From assembly GCA_963783095.1 (NCBI GenBank), contig CAWAMR010000014.1:496001-560000 (forward strand): a stretch of 64,000 nucleotides of DNA. Direction: 5' to 3'. The DNA is from CAWAMR01 sp963783095. GTDB taxonomy: Bacteria; Planctomycetota; Planctomycetia; Gemmatales; Gemmataceae. The notes beneath the pieces are model-generated. The model was not told the DNA's origin, made no database searches, and worked only from the letters and a program-made list of their open reading frames with translations. Below are positions 49,987 to 58,317 of the stretch, piece by piece; the stretch's first letter is position 1, and each line of letters opens with the position of its first letter. The position numbers and the translations under genes were made by a program.

Positions 49987-51114
49987 TCACGTCTGCAAAT
50001 TCTGCAACATCTCGCGCAAAGGGACAAGGCGCTGCCCGCGACACTCGTCGATTTTCAGTGCTTTGAGAAGCCGTCGCCGCAGTTCCGCCTGGACTTCCTC
50101 GATCGCGCTGAGAGAAGTGCTGGGGAGCCGAATGCAGCCGCCCGCGCACCGTTCGTGCCCGCCGGCCCGGCCCAGCTTGCCGACCACATGTCGCAGCATC
50201 TCGCCCGCTCGAGCTCCGTGCAAGGAAGTCCGCATCGATAGTATTAGCTTGTCACCGCACACTCCGCCGCAAACCGCCCAGTCGACCTCCTCAAATCGAA
50301 CCAGAAAATCGACGACTTCCGCCGCCTGTTCCGGCTGCGGTAGATCATTTACCCAACTAATGATGAGCCGATCGTAAATGAAGGAACTTTGCAATGCCTG
50401 AAGCATGCACTCAAAGTACGAGTGCGGCAATTTGGCATTGCGAATCTGGGCACCCAAATCCTTGTTTGCCAGGGGAAACAGGAAGTGCAAGGCACTGTCA
50501 TCGGTGTCGGTGGCCTCGCGGGGATAGCCCATCACCTCCGTTTCAATGCCGTATAGCAGCGCGGTCGCAACGGTAGGAGGAATCACGACTTCCTGCTCGA
50601 TGAGATACCTGGTCACCAGCGTTGCCGTGGCTCCGAAGTTCTCGCGCACGTCGACGAAAGGAACATTTTCCAGATCGCCAGGAGTGCAGTGATGGTCGAT
50701 CACGGCGTAGAGGGGAACGGATTCATCGATCGAATGCCGTCCCGTTCTTGGCTGACTATCCACCATCACGACGGCTTCATTCAGCTCCCATTCGAGTTCC
50801 TCAACGGGAATAAGGGGCAATTCAAGAAGGTCAACCATCGCGCGGTTTTCGGCGCGGCTAATAATGCCGTCGCGTGTCAGGCGGGTCGGCTTCCTGAGCT
50901 TGGTATCCACAAGGTGCGCGAGGCCAAGCATGCTGGCCAGGGCATCGGGATCGGGATTAACGTGCGAAATAAAAGTGACCCGGCTCGACTTTTTAAGGCC
51001 GGCAAGAAATCGATCCGATAAATGATATCCGTTAATTTTGCCGTTACAGCCGTCGGGGTCGGCATGTGTCGCGCCATAGGAGTGAATCCTCACCTTGCAG
51101 GAGGCCACAACCAC
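49987..51114 (-). CDS. DHH/DHHA1 phosphoesterase (NrnA/RecJ-like)
   Basis: A Mn-dependent phosphoesterase of the DHH superfamily, probably acting on short RNA or cyclic dinucleotide products. Motifs: FISHVNPDPDALASMLG (motif I), VVMVDSQPRTG (II), YAVIDHHCTPGD (III, DHH), and in DHHA1 VVGKLGRAGGHERCAGGCIR. The usual nanoRNase spacing is kept. The start is uncertain: the first 30 residues are not family-like and translation could begin nearer SDRFLAGLKKSSRV. It lies 37 bases upstream of sppA on the same strand. Confidence 0.85.
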   Translation of the reverse strand: MVVASCKVRIHSYGATHADPDGCNGKINGYHLSDRFLAGLKKSSRVTFISHVNPDPDALASMLGLAHLVDTKLRKPTRLTRDGIISRAENRAMVDLLELPLIPVEELEWELNEAVVMVDSQPRTGRHSIDESVPLYAVIDHHCTPGDLENVPFVDVRENFGATATLVTRYLIEQEVVIPPTVATALLYGIETEVMGYPREATDTDDSALHFLFPLANKDLGAQIRNAKLPHSYFECMLQALQSSFIYDRLIISWVNDLPQPEQAAEVVDFLVRFEEVDWAVCGGVCGDKLILSMRTSLHGARAGEMLRHVVGKLGRAGGHERCAGGCIRLPSTSLSAIEEVQAELRRRLLKALKIDECRGQRLVPLREMLQNLQT

Positions 51115-51210
51115 CTGGTCGTGGCAGGGTGAACCCTCTTACAGTATATTCAGCCCCTGAAGGACATAATCCTTTCTACCTCTTTTTCCACCGATTGCCA
51201 AGTAACCTTG

Positions 51211-51630
51211 TCATTTTCCGACGTCATCTTTCGACAGTTCCTCCACCCGTTTCCATTGTTCGGCGCTGACGGGCACTACCGATAGTCGGGGGAGCCTCAC
51301 GAGATCCCACTGGGAAAGCAATGGATCGTCCTTGATCGTTGCGAGAGTTACGGGTTTGGCAAGCCGGCGGCCGACCTGAACCTGGAGGACAACCGAGTTC
51401 GGATCATCGCTTTTCGGATCGGCTGCCGGCTCTGAAATGGCCTTCATTTCGCCGATGACCGCCTTTTCTTTTCCGGTATGGTAGAACAATATCCGATCGC
51501 CGGGCTTGACCTGGCGAAGATGTTTTCGCGCAAGAGCATTGGCCACTCCATCCCAAAGGGTAGATCGATCCCGCTCAAGGTCGGAATAACTATAACAACT
51601 CGGTTCTTGCTTGAAGAGCCACAGCGCCAT
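51211..51630 (-). CDS. EVE-domain protein
   Basis: A 139-residue single EVE domain, a PUA-like fold that reads modified bases. MALWLFKQEPSCYSYSDLER, TLWDGVANALARKHLRQVKP, GDRILFYHTGKEKAVIGEM and DPLLSQWDLVRLPRLSVVPV are all family landmarks. Members are stand-alone proteins or parts of modification-dependent restriction; no nuclease is adjacent here, so it is the housekeeping type. Full length. Confidence 0.93.
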   Translation of the reverse strand: MALWLFKQEPSCYSYSDLERDRSTLWDGVANALARKHLRQVKPGDRILFYHTGKEKAVIGEMKAISEPAADPKSDDPNSVVLQVQVGRRLAKPVTLATIKDDPLLSQWDLVRLPRLSVVPVSAEQWKRVEELSKDDVGK

Positions 51631-51705
51631 GGTGCAACCTCGCTATCGAATGGTGGTTGACTGCATGGGTAGAATACTCGCGCAGAACGAGAGAAGGCAA
51701 GGCCC

Positions 51706-51861
51706 TTACTCGATTCCCACCACGATGGTAGTCGCCCCGGCAAGTTCTCCTGTGACGATGCAACCGTGACCGCCGGGGCGACGCCACCCTTCACCCTCTG
51801 TGAAGCCGATTCGACTTGGATTTTGCTTGACCAGCAACTGCGCGCGAGCAAGAATGATCAT
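51706..51861 (-). CDS. Possible small protein of unknown function
   Basis: A frame of 51 residues (start MIILARAQLLVKQNPSRIGF, then EGEGWRRPGGHGCIVTGELAG, ending in ATTIVVGIE). The hydrophobic beta-like end and the glycine-rich turn look coding, and it fits neatly between the divergent EVE and TIGR03067 genes. There is no recognised family and only a weak ribosome site (GAAAAGTTGAG), so it may be a chance frame. Confidence 0.35.
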   Translation of the reverse strand: MIILARAQLLVKQNPSRIGFTEGEGWRRPGGHGCIVTGELAGATTIVVGIE

Positions 51862-51901
51862 CTCAACTTTTCTTCTCTCAAAAATAACCCAGGGTGGATT
51901 G

Positions 51902-52696
51902 ATGATCGCTTCCTGCTTGATTTCGATGATGGCGAGTCTGTTGTCGGCCGCCGAGCCAAAAGAGGATTTGGGCAAAAAAGATCTGGAAAAACTTCAAGGG
52001 AAATGGACAGTCATTTCCGTGAAGGAAAACGACCGCTCGCACCCCGAGGCAAAGGGCGCAATCCTTACCTTCAAGGGCGACAAGTTGATCCTGGGAAAGG
52101 ACAAAGAAGCGACCATCAAATTCGATTCCTCGAAGAAGCCGAAAGAATTTGAGCTGTTCGCGAATGATGGAAAAAAGGAGATTTCGATCGGACTGGGAAT
52201 CTACGAATTCGATGGCGATACACTGAAAATCGCTGGGGATATGGACCGCACTATCAGAAAAGGGGGGCCAGGAGTTGAAACAACAACGGAGACCACCAAG
52301 GCGAAACGGCCCAAGTCACTGAATGCGAAAGATGCTACCTTGATCGTTCTTAAGCGTGGCGAGGCAACTGTGAATTCGGACGATGAGAAATTCAAAAAAC
52401 TGATTGTCGGCAAATGGAAATTCCAAAGCGGTACACCCAGTTTTATTGGCATCCACCTCACGGAGTTTACCGCAGATGGTAAAGTCCGAGCTTTAGACTC
52501 TGAAAAAGGAACATGGCGAGAAGTCGGAACCTACTCCATAAAAGGAGAAAAGATCGCCGTTACAGTGCCCAACTCTTTTACGGACAAAACAACCGGCAAA
52601 CTCGTCCGACGCGATGTGAACTATAATACGCCAATCGAAACGTTGACGGACACCGAATTTGTTACGCAGTATTGCCGACTCATTCGCACCAAATAA
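51902..52696 (+). CDS. TIGR03067-domain secreted protein, two domain copies
   Basis: The signal peptide (MIASCLISMMASLLSAA) is followed by two repeats of a lipocalin-like domain: DLEKLQGKWTVISVKEND with ILTFKGDKLILG, then KFKKLIVGKWKFQSGTPSF with LTEFTADGKVRAL. The first is the TIGR03067 type abundant in Gemmata-like planctomycetes. The second resembles it with the same W-x-V or W-x-F opening. Function unknown; predicted extracytoplasmic. The ATG at 51902 is chosen for the signal peptide rather than an upstream start. Confidence 0.78.
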   Translation: MIASCLISMMASLLSAAEPKEDLGKKDLEKLQGKWTVISVKENDRSHPEAKGAILTFKGDKLILGKDKEATIKFDSSKKPKEFELFANDGKKEISIGLGIYEFDGDTLKIAGDMDRTIRKGGPGVETTTETTKAKRPKSLNAKDATLIVLKRGEATVNSDDEKFKKLIVGKWKFQSGTPSFIGIHLTEFTADGKVRALDSEKGTWREVGTYSIKGEKIAVTVPNSFTDKTTGKLVRRDVNYNTPIETLTDTEFVTQYCRLIRTK

Positions 52697-52870
52697 GCTT
52701 CTAAACCATAAGCATGGATGCTTCTTCCACGGCGAGGATCTGCTCTTTTTCGCGCATTCTCGGCGCGAAAACCTTGACAGCATTCTGCAACCCCCCTACC
52801 CTTATAAGTTCCTGAAATGGAGTCACTCGAAGGTTGGTTCCTCCAATATAGAGGAACCTGGGAGGTTGGT

Positions 52871-53197
52871 TTGGCTACAAGACGCATCAGAATTCGGATG
52901 GAAGGCTACGATCACGAAGTCCTGGACCGAACCGCCCAGGAAATCGTCGAGACTGCCAAGCGCACCGGAGCCGACGTGCATGGCCCCATCCCGCTGCCCA
53001 CACGCATCGAGCACTATACCGTTTTGCGAAGCCCGCATATTGATCGAAAATCGCGCGAGCAGTTCGAGATTCGGACTCACAAGCGCCTCATCGATATCCT
53101 CCAGCCAACCGGTAAGACGATCGAGGAACTGAACAAGGGACTCAGTCTGCCACCTGGTGTCGATATCAAGATTCGGGTGATGGGTATGGGCGGCTGA
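52871..53197 (+). CDS. rpsJ: 30S ribosomal protein S10
   Basis: First gene of the S10 operon; S10 also serves in antitermination with NusB. ATRRIRIRMEGYDHEVLDRT, GPIPLPTRIEHYTVLRSPHI, EQFEIRTHKRLIDI and the C-terminal LPPGVDIKIRVMG are diagnostic. 108 residues. The start is inferred as the TTG at 52871: GGGAGG lies five bases before it and no ATG or GTG stands at the expected place. A longer frame from 52817 would add residues unlike any S10. Confidence 0.93.
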   Translation: MATRRIRIRMEGYDHEVLDRTAQEIVETAKRTGADVHGPIPLPTRIEHYTVLRSPHIDRKSREQFEIRTHKRLIDILQPTGKTIEELNKGLSLPPGVDIKIRVMGMGG

Positions 53198-53487
53198 TCT
53201 TGAGAAGGTGGGGATTGACCTTCAGCCCCGATTGAGTATAAAACTTGCTTCGCTGGTTCGGGATCAGGTCGATGGTTCTTTGATGAACAATCAACCTAAT
53301 CCTCCTCAACCAACATCGCGCTCGCCGTTGAGGCGAGCATGTCCGTTGCTACTCGAGATTGGCGGATCGCAACGAACGGCCGACGTTTGCTGGATGCTGT
53401 AAGGAATGCCAACCAGGCGAATGTCGGCTTTGTCGTCGTTAAAGCACCGCTTTGCTTGGATTGCAGAAGAGTAATAAGGAAGAAGTC
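53198..53487. other. Gap where rplC is expected; possible rplC 3' remnant
   Basis: S10 operons normally have rplC (L3, about 210 residues) between rpsJ and rplD. Only 290 bases lie here. One plus-strand frame across 53300-53480 contains VATRDWRIATNGRRLLDAV and NQANVGFVVVKAP, which faintly resembles the L3 C-terminus (RNLLLVKGAVPG...VVVRKA). The match is weak and unproven. Biological relocation of rplC, decay or an assembly deletion are all possible. Confidence 0.3.
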
Positions 53488-54186
53488 ATGGCTTCCCCGC
53501 ATACCGAAGAAGTGACGGCATCGATTCAACTGCCTGTCTACAATCGTCAGGGAGTTCAGGTTGGCAGTGTCGATGTCGATCCCAAGGACTTCGGCGGCAA
53601 GATCAGCATTCGTCTCATGCACGAAGTTGTCGTGATGTATGAAGCGAATCAGCGCTCGGGGACGCATTCCACGTTGCGGCGCGGTGAAGTGGCAGGCTCC
53701 ACCAAGAAAATATTCCGCCAGAAGGGAACCGGCAATGCCCGCGCCGGCACCAAGCGAACCAACAAACGGCGCGGCGGTGGTACTGCAAAAGGTCCGAAAC
53801 CGCGCGATTATGAATACCATCTGCCCAAGAAGGCCGTGAAAGCTTCGACCCGGATGGCAATCCTCAGCAAGCTGCACAATCAGCAAACCGTTATTCTCGA
53901 TGATCTGGCGCTTACTCAGATCAAAACCAAGGAAGTGGCCACGACGTTGAAGGCGCTGGCCAAGACGCTCAATCTCAAGAAGGCGACCTGGTTGATCGGA
54001 ACGGAAAAGTTGGACCCAATCATATATAAGTCCGCGCGAAACATCGAAGGCGTGAAGGTATTGCCCACTGCCGAGTTCAACACGCATGTGGTCTTGAAAC
54101 AGAAACGGCTCATTCTTACGAAGTCGGCGCTGGAAGCGTTGCGACATCCGAAGAAGGAAGAAGCACCGGCACCAACTCAGGCGTGA
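53488..54186 (+). CDS. rplD: 50S ribosomal protein L4
   Basis: A 23S rRNA-binding protein and exit-tunnel component. IRLMHEVVVMYEANQRSGTH, the long loop STKKIFRQKGTGNARAGTKR, GGGTAKGPKPRDYEYHLPKK and VVLKQKRLILTKSALEAL define L4. 232 residues, with an Ala/Pro/Glu-rich tail. The ATG at 53488 follows AAGGAAG. Frame intact. Next gene rplW starts 16 bases on. Confidence 0.95.
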   Translation: MASPHTEEVTASIQLPVYNRQGVQVGSVDVDPKDFGGKISIRLMHEVVVMYEANQRSGTHSTLRRGEVAGSTKKIFRQKGTGNARAGTKRTNKRRGGGTAKGPKPRDYEYHLPKKAVKASTRMAILSKLHNQQTVILDDLALTQIKTKEVATTLKALAKTLNLKKATWLIGTEKLDPIIYKSARNIEGVKVLPTAEFNTHVVLKQKRLILTKSALEALRHPKKEEAPAPTQA

Positions 54187-54202
54187 CTGAAGAGGATCTG
54201 AG

Positions 54203-54565
54203 ATGATTACCCGACCGCGTCCGAAAAAGTACCAGCGCTACAACCGCAAGGCTCGGCCCGTCGTCGAAGGCAAGCCAGGGTTGGAGTTGCGGCCGTACCA
54301 GGTGCTGATTCGTCCTCTCGTAACCGAGAAAGGGACTCACCTTAGCACCCGGCACAATGCCTATACGTTTGAAGTAAACATGCACGCGACCAAGCTGGAA
54401 ATCAAAGCTGCTGTCCAGGAATTGTTTCATGTTCGTGTGTTGGATGTGCGAACCCAGGTGCGGCATGGGAAAAAGCGACGCTATCGCTTTCGAACCGGCC
54501 AACTGGCAGATTGGAAACGAGCGATCGTGAAGCTTCACGAAGAAGACAAGATCGAGTTCTTCTAA
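54203..54565 (+). CDS. rplW: 50S ribosomal protein L23
   Basis: Sits at the tunnel exit and docks trigger factor and SRP. LRPYQVLIRPLVTEKGTHLS, YTFEVNMHATKLEIKAAVQE and DVRTQVRHGKKRRYRF are typical. The 25-residue basic N-terminal extension (MITRPRPKKYQRYNRKAR) is longer than in model bacteria. 120 residues. A repeat block separates it from rplB. Confidence 0.93.
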   Translation: MITRPRPKKYQRYNRKARPVVEGKPGLELRPYQVLIRPLVTEKGTHLSTRHNAYTFEVNMHATKLEIKAAVQELFHVRVLDVRTQVRHGKKRRYRFRTGQLADWKRAIVKLHEEDKIEFF

Positions 54566-54656
54566 GCCGTGGATTGGTTTTTCTGGGTTGGAAATTATCT
54601 GGTGATAACCCGACGCGCAAGCGAGGAGTAAGGTTTTCTTCGCTTGCCGGTCTTTC

Positions 54657-54712
54657 GTAGGGCAAGCGTCTCGCTTGCCGGTGGAGTAGGGCAAGCGAGA
54701 CGCTTGCCCTAC
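54657..54712. repeat. Perfect 23-base inverted repeat, GGCAAGCGTCTCGCTTGCC family
   Basis: Arms 54657-54679 and 54690-54712 are fully complementary with a ten-base loop. Each arm is itself a near palindrome (GGCAAGCG-TCT-CGCTTGCC), so it can form one long or two short hairpins. A related fragment (CCCGACGCGCAAGCGAGG) lies just upstream at 54609. It stands between rplW and rplB inside the operon. Confidence 0.88.
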
Positions 54713-54744
54713 GTTAACAAGCCAGCAGGATAACGGGTGGAATT

Positions 54745-55605
54745 ATGGGTATTCGACAATACAAACCGACTTCCGCGGGCCGACGTGGCGGCAGCGTCAG
54801 CGATTTCGCCGATTGCACCACTCCTCAGCAGAATAAGCCCGAGAAGTCTCTGCTGGTCCCCCGGAAGAAAAAGGGTGGTCGAAACCATCAGGGTGTGATC
54901 ACCGTCCGCTTTCGTGGCGGAGGTCACAAGCAGATGTACCGCATCATCGATTTCAAGCGGAACAAGAAGGATGGCATCCCCGCAGTGGTGAAGTCGGTGG
55001 AGTACGATCCGAATCGCTCAGCGCGAATCGCGCTGCTGGAATATCAGGACGGGGAAAAGGCTTATATTCTTGCTCCGCAGGGTTTGAAGGCCGGTGATGC
55101 CATCATGAACGGTGAGACGGCAGAGGCCCGCGTCGGCAATTGCTTGCCGCTTTCGAAGATTCCTCTGGGTCTGACGATTCACAATATCGAGTTGCAGCCT
55201 GGACGTGGCGGCCAGATTTGTCGGAGTGCAGGTTGCAGTGCGACGTTGACGAACCGTGAGGGCGACTGGGCGCAGTTGACCTTCCCGTCCGGTGAAATCC
55301 GGCGTGTGCCGGCGCGATGTCGAGCCAGTATCGGCGCGATGAGTAATCCGGATCACATGAATATCTCGCTGGGTAAAGCCGGACGGAAACGCTGGATGGG
55401 AAAAAAACCCCATCAGCGCGGTGTGGCCCAGAACCCTGTGAGCCATCCGATGGGTGGCGGTGAAGGGCGAACTTCGGGCGGTCGTCATCCGTGTTCGCAC
55501 ACGGGCATTCTCGCCAAGGGCGGGAAGACGCGAAAGAAACGCAAACCATCGAGTTCATCGATTGTCCGTCGCCGTCGTCCGGGTCCGCGATTTGCTGGAT
55601 CATGA
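54745..55605 (+). CDS. rplB: 50S ribosomal protein L2
   Basis: Needed for subunit joining and peptidyl transfer. MGIRQYKPTSAGRRGGSV, GGRNHQGVITVRFRGGGHKQ, YDPNRSARIALLEYQDGEKA, GNCLPLSKIPLGLTIHNIEL and the functional loop NPVSHPMGGGEGRTSGGRHP are all present. 286 residues, intact. It is preceded by the GGCAAGCG repeat and followed by a small hairpin at 55628. Confidence 0.97.
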   Translation: MGIRQYKPTSAGRRGGSVSDFADCTTPQQNKPEKSLLVPRKKKGGRNHQGVITVRFRGGGHKQMYRIIDFKRNKKDGIPAVVKSVEYDPNRSARIALLEYQDGEKAYILAPQGLKAGDAIMNGETAEARVGNCLPLSKIPLGLTIHNIELQPGRGGQICRSAGCSATLTNREGDWAQLTFPSGEIRRVPARCRASIGAMSNPDHMNISLGKAGRKRWMGKKPHQRGVAQNPVSHPMGGGEGRTSGGRHPCSHTGILAKGGKTRKKRKPSSSSIVRRRRPGPRFAGS

Positions 55606-55627
55606 TCGTTGTTCCGAGAGTCTGACT

Positions 55628-55656
55628 TGTGGTTTCGCCATTATGGCGAAACCACA
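55628..55656. repeat. Hairpin between rplB and rpsS
   Basis: Thirteen-base arms TGTGGTTTCGCCA and TGGCGAAACCACA around a TTA loop. There is no T-run after it, so a simple terminator is unlikely; an RNA processing or translation-coupling role inside the operon is possible. Confidence 0.75.
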
Positions 55657-55750
55657 TGCGTTAGGCAAAAGAGAGTCTCACACTCTTGCCGATGTGAAGC
55701 GCTCTTCATAGAGTTTTCTGCTCCCGAATTGAGTGGTTGGAGGCTGGATT

Positions 55751-56032
55751 GTGAGTCGATCATCGAAAAAGGGGCCGTACTTCGACCCGAAGTTGCTTGC
55801 GAAAATCGAGAAGAATCAGAAGGCCAACAATCGCGAACCGATCAAGACCTGGTCGAGAGATTGCACGATTCTGCCCGATTTTGTCGGGGCTACTTTCCTG
55901 GTCCACAACGGCAAGCAGTTCATCAAAGTATTCGTGACCGAGGATATGGTCGGTCATAAGTTGGGTGAATTCTCGCCAACCCGTGTGTTCAAGGGCCATA
56001 GCGGCGGCAAGGCGAAAGCGGCCCCGAAGTAA
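55751..56032 (+). CDS. rpsS: 30S ribosomal protein S19
   Basis: Contacts the A-site tRNA region of 16S rRNA with S13. SRSSKKGPYFDPKLLAKIEK, IKTWSRDCTILPDFVGATFL, VHNGKQFIKVFVTEDMVGHK and LGEFSPTRVFKGHSGGKAK are diagnostic. The start is the GTG at 55751, eight bases after GGAGG; no ATG is suitably placed. 93 residues. Confidence 0.95.
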   Translation: MSRSSKKGPYFDPKLLAKIEKNQKANNREPIKTWSRDCTILPDFVGATFLVHNGKQFIKVFVTEDMVGHKLGEFSPTRVFKGHSGGKAKAAPK

Positions 56033-56048
56033 CGACCGATCAGCGATT

Positions 56049-56083
56049 AGTGTACTCCTCACGCTTCGCGTGAGGAGTACACT
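56049..56083. repeat. Perfect 16-base hairpin between rpsS and rplV
   Basis: Arms AGTGTACTCCTCACGC and GCGTGAGGAGTACACT with a TTC loop, fully complementary. No T-run follows. It is one of several different hairpins spaced through the ribosomal operon. Confidence 0.85.
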
Positions 56084-56123
56084 GTGCCGCCAAGTAACGA
56101 GATGTGGATTACGGACAACGAAC

Positions 56124-56555
56124 ATGGAATACAAAGCCAGCCATCGACATGCGGATATGTCGGCCCGAAAGGTCCGGAAGTTCGCAGATCTCATTCGCGG
56201 CAGAACGCTGGATGAAGCAGTGCAATTGCTGCGCTATGTTCCGAATCGCGGTGCCAGGTTGCTCGAACGGGTTTTGCTCAGTGCCAAGGGGAATGCCGAA
56301 GATCGAGGGGCCCGCGATGTTGAAGACTTGGTCGTTACCGAGTCCCGCGTGGACGATGGACCGATGTTCAAACGAGTCATGCCGCGTTCTCGTGGAACGG
56401 CCAATATGCTCTTTCGCCGGATCTGCCACATCCACGTAGCGCTCGGCGATGAAGAAGTGCCCCAAAATGAAATCACGGCTCCGTTGCAGCCGCAAATTAC
56501 AACGACGACACCGACAACGCCCGCTGTGGCTCCTGCCCCAACCGTTCAATCGTGA
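56124..56555 (+). CDS. rplV: 50S ribosomal protein L22
   Basis: Lines the exit tunnel. MEYKASHRHADMSARKVRKF, ADLIRGRTLDEAVQLL, GARLLERVLLSAKGNAED and the tunnel hairpin region KRVMPRSRGTANMLFRRICH are typical. A Thr/Pro-rich tail of about 30 residues (QPQITTTTPTTPAVAPAP) extends beyond the usual C-terminus. 143 residues, intact. Confidence 0.93.
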   Translation: MEYKASHRHADMSARKVRKFADLIRGRTLDEAVQLLRYVPNRGARLLERVLLSAKGNAEDRGARDVEDLVVTESRVDDGPMFKRVMPRSRGTANMLFRRICHIHVALGDEEVPQNEITAPLQPQITTTTPTTPAVAPAPTVQS

Positions 56556-56582
56556 ACCAACTGAGAGAGGAAACATTATCCT

Positions 56583-57235
56583 ATGGGCCAAAAAGTAAGG
56601 CCGACGGGATTTCGCGTCGGTGTCATGGTGGGTTGGGCATCGTCGTGGTATGCCAACAAGCAGGATTTCTCCGATCTATTGATCGAGGATTTCCGAATTC
56701 GGGCGTTTGTGGAAAAGACGCTCACCAAGAAAGGCCGCGTCGATCAGCGCCCTGGGATTTCCAAGATCAGGATCGAGCGCACTCGTGAGAAGGTGGTCAT
56801 CACCATCTATACGTCGGCCAAGCCGGGGCGATCATCGGTAAGAAGGGCGAGAATATCGAGAAGTTGACCCGCAAGCTGGAGGATCTTACCCATCGTCACA
56901 TCGAAGTGAAGACGATCGAGGTCAACCGCCCTGAAGGGGATGCCCAGCTTATTGCCGAGGATATCGCCGAGCAATTGGAAAAGCGCTCGAGTTTCGGCCG
57001 CACGATGAAGCAGGCGATGCAAAAGGCGATGGAATCGGGTTGTAAGGGAATCAAGTTGCAATTGTCGGGCCGACTGGGCGGGGCCGAAATGGCCCGCTGT
57101 GAGAAGTCGATGGAAGGTAGCATTCCGCTGTCAACATTGCGAACCCGGGTTGAGTATGGGTTTGCCGAAGCCTCCACTGCTCAGGGCAACATCGGGATCA
57201 AAGTATGGGTGAACAACGGGGACTATCTGACGTGA
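56583..57235 (+). CDS. rpsC: 30S ribosomal protein S3, frameshifted
   Basis: Forms the mRNA entry site. MGQKVRPTGFRVGVMVGWAS, IEDFRIRAFVEKTL, SKIRIERTREKVVITIYTSA, then the KH domain and GCKGIKLQLSGRLGGAEMAR, EYGFAEASTAQGNIGIKVWV. One G is missing in the G run near 56826; five Gs instead of four restore AKPGAIIGKKGENIEKL, the KH loop. An essential single-copy gene should not be broken, so this is strong evidence of sequence error. Corrected length about 217. Confidence 0.95.
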
Positions 57236-57246
57236 GGAGATGACCG

Positions 57247-57660
57247 ATGCCGCAAATGCCCAAACGCGTCAAGTATCGAAAAAGCCAGCGCGGGGTCGTA
57301 AGAGGGAACGCCTGACACGCGGTAACCGAGTTTCCCACGGCGAATTCGGTTTGCAATCGCTCGAGGGTGGCTGGCTAGTCCGCCGAAGCGCTCGAAGCAG
57401 GCCGCGTCACGGTGGCACAGTTCCTCCGCGGCGAAGGCCGGCTGTACATTCGCGTCTTTCCCCACAAGTCGGTAACCGCGATCCCCGCTGAAACCCGTAT
57501 GGGTAAAGGCAAGGGCGAGCCGGAATACTGGGCCGCTGTGATCAAACCAGGAATGATGCTGTTCGAGATCGGTGGTCTGCCCGAGGCCGCAGCTCGCGAT
57601 TGTCTGGCCCGTGTGTCGTACAAGATGCCGTTCAAGTGCCGCTTTGTGAAGCGGATGTAA
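57247..57660 (+). CDS. rplP: 50S ribosomal protein L16, two frameshifts
   Basis: Binds near the A-site tRNA and is needed for assembly. MPQMPKRVKYRKSQRG, then TRGNRVSHGEFGLQSLEGGW, AQFLRGEGRLYIRVFPHKSV and ETRMGKGKGEPEYW are diagnostic. One base is missing near 57315 and one extra A near 57380; correction gives GNALTRGN and WLSAEALEAGRVTVAQF. Corrected about 137 residues. The ATG lies seven bases after GAGGAG. Confidence 0.93.
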
Positions 57661-57666
57661 AAGAAA

Positions 57667-57705
57667 AGTGGTCAGTGGTAAGTGATCAGTGGTCAGTAAA
57701 TGCAA
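57667..57705. repeat. GGTCAGTGG-type repeat, one arm only
   Basis: AGTGGTCAGTGGTAAGTGATCAGTGGTCAG followed by TAAATGCAAAGAC, matching the left half of the 28322 unit. The complementary right arm is missing. It lies between rplP and rpmC. Confidence 0.75.
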
Positions 57706-57734
57706 AGACAAAACAGACTTACCCGGAGAGGGTG

Positions 57735-57957
57735 ATGAAGGCACCGAAAGCATCGGAATATCGCATGATGAGCGACGATCAGTTGATCCTCGCCTTGCGC
57801 GACCATGAGAAGAACACTGTTTCAGTTGCGTTTTCAGTCGGCAACCGATCGCCTGGAAACGCCGAGCGAAATTCGCAAGTCCAAGCGGGAGATTGCGAAG
57901 ATCAAGACCGTACAGCGTGAACGTGAAATCGTGAAGGAGAAGGCGGCCAATGTCTGA
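57735..57957 (+). CDS. rpmC: 50S ribosomal protein L29, frameshifted
   Basis: Near the tunnel exit beside L23. The first half reads ASEYRMMSDDQLILALRDHE; the second, in the next frame, reads LFQLRFQSATDRLETPSEIR and KSKREIAKIKTVQRE. One extra A near 57812 separates them (EKTLFQLRF when removed). Corrected about 73 residues. The end overlaps the rpsQ start by eight bases, which fits coupled translation. Confidence 0.93.
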
Positions 57958-58280
57958 ACCGACCCCCACACCGACTACCCAGCCGAAACGAAAGGTTCGC
58001 CGCACCATGATCGGCGTCGTCACCAGCGATAAGATGGACAAGACTCGCCGCGTCGAGATTCCAGCGGCTCGTCAAGCATCCGCAATACGGTAAATACATC
58101 AAGCGCCGAACGATTTGTTATGTACACGATGAGACCAACGAGTCACACATGGGCGACATCGTCGAAATCATGGAGACCCGGCCGCTGTCCCGGCTCAAGC
58201 GTTGGCGACTGGTGCGCGTTGTGACCAAAGCCCCGGCCAAAACTCTTGCAGCGGAACAGCCGGCAAAACCTGTGACCTGA
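57950..58280 (+). CDS. rpsQ: 30S ribosomal protein S17, frameshifted
   Basis: A primary 16S rRNA-binding protein. RRTMIGVVTSDKMDKTRRVE, then in the next frame LVKHPQYGKYIKRRTICYVH, DETNESHMGDIVEIMETRPL and SRLKRWRLVRVV. One extra A near 58063 (CCAGCGG for CCGCGG) breaks it. Corrected about 109 residues with a Thr/Pro-rich N-terminus and an Ala/Lys/Pro-rich C-terminus, both longer than in model bacteria. Confidence 0.94.
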
Positions 58281-58317
58281 AATCTAACTGCCGGTCGATC
58301 GCGGCGGGAGAATAGCA

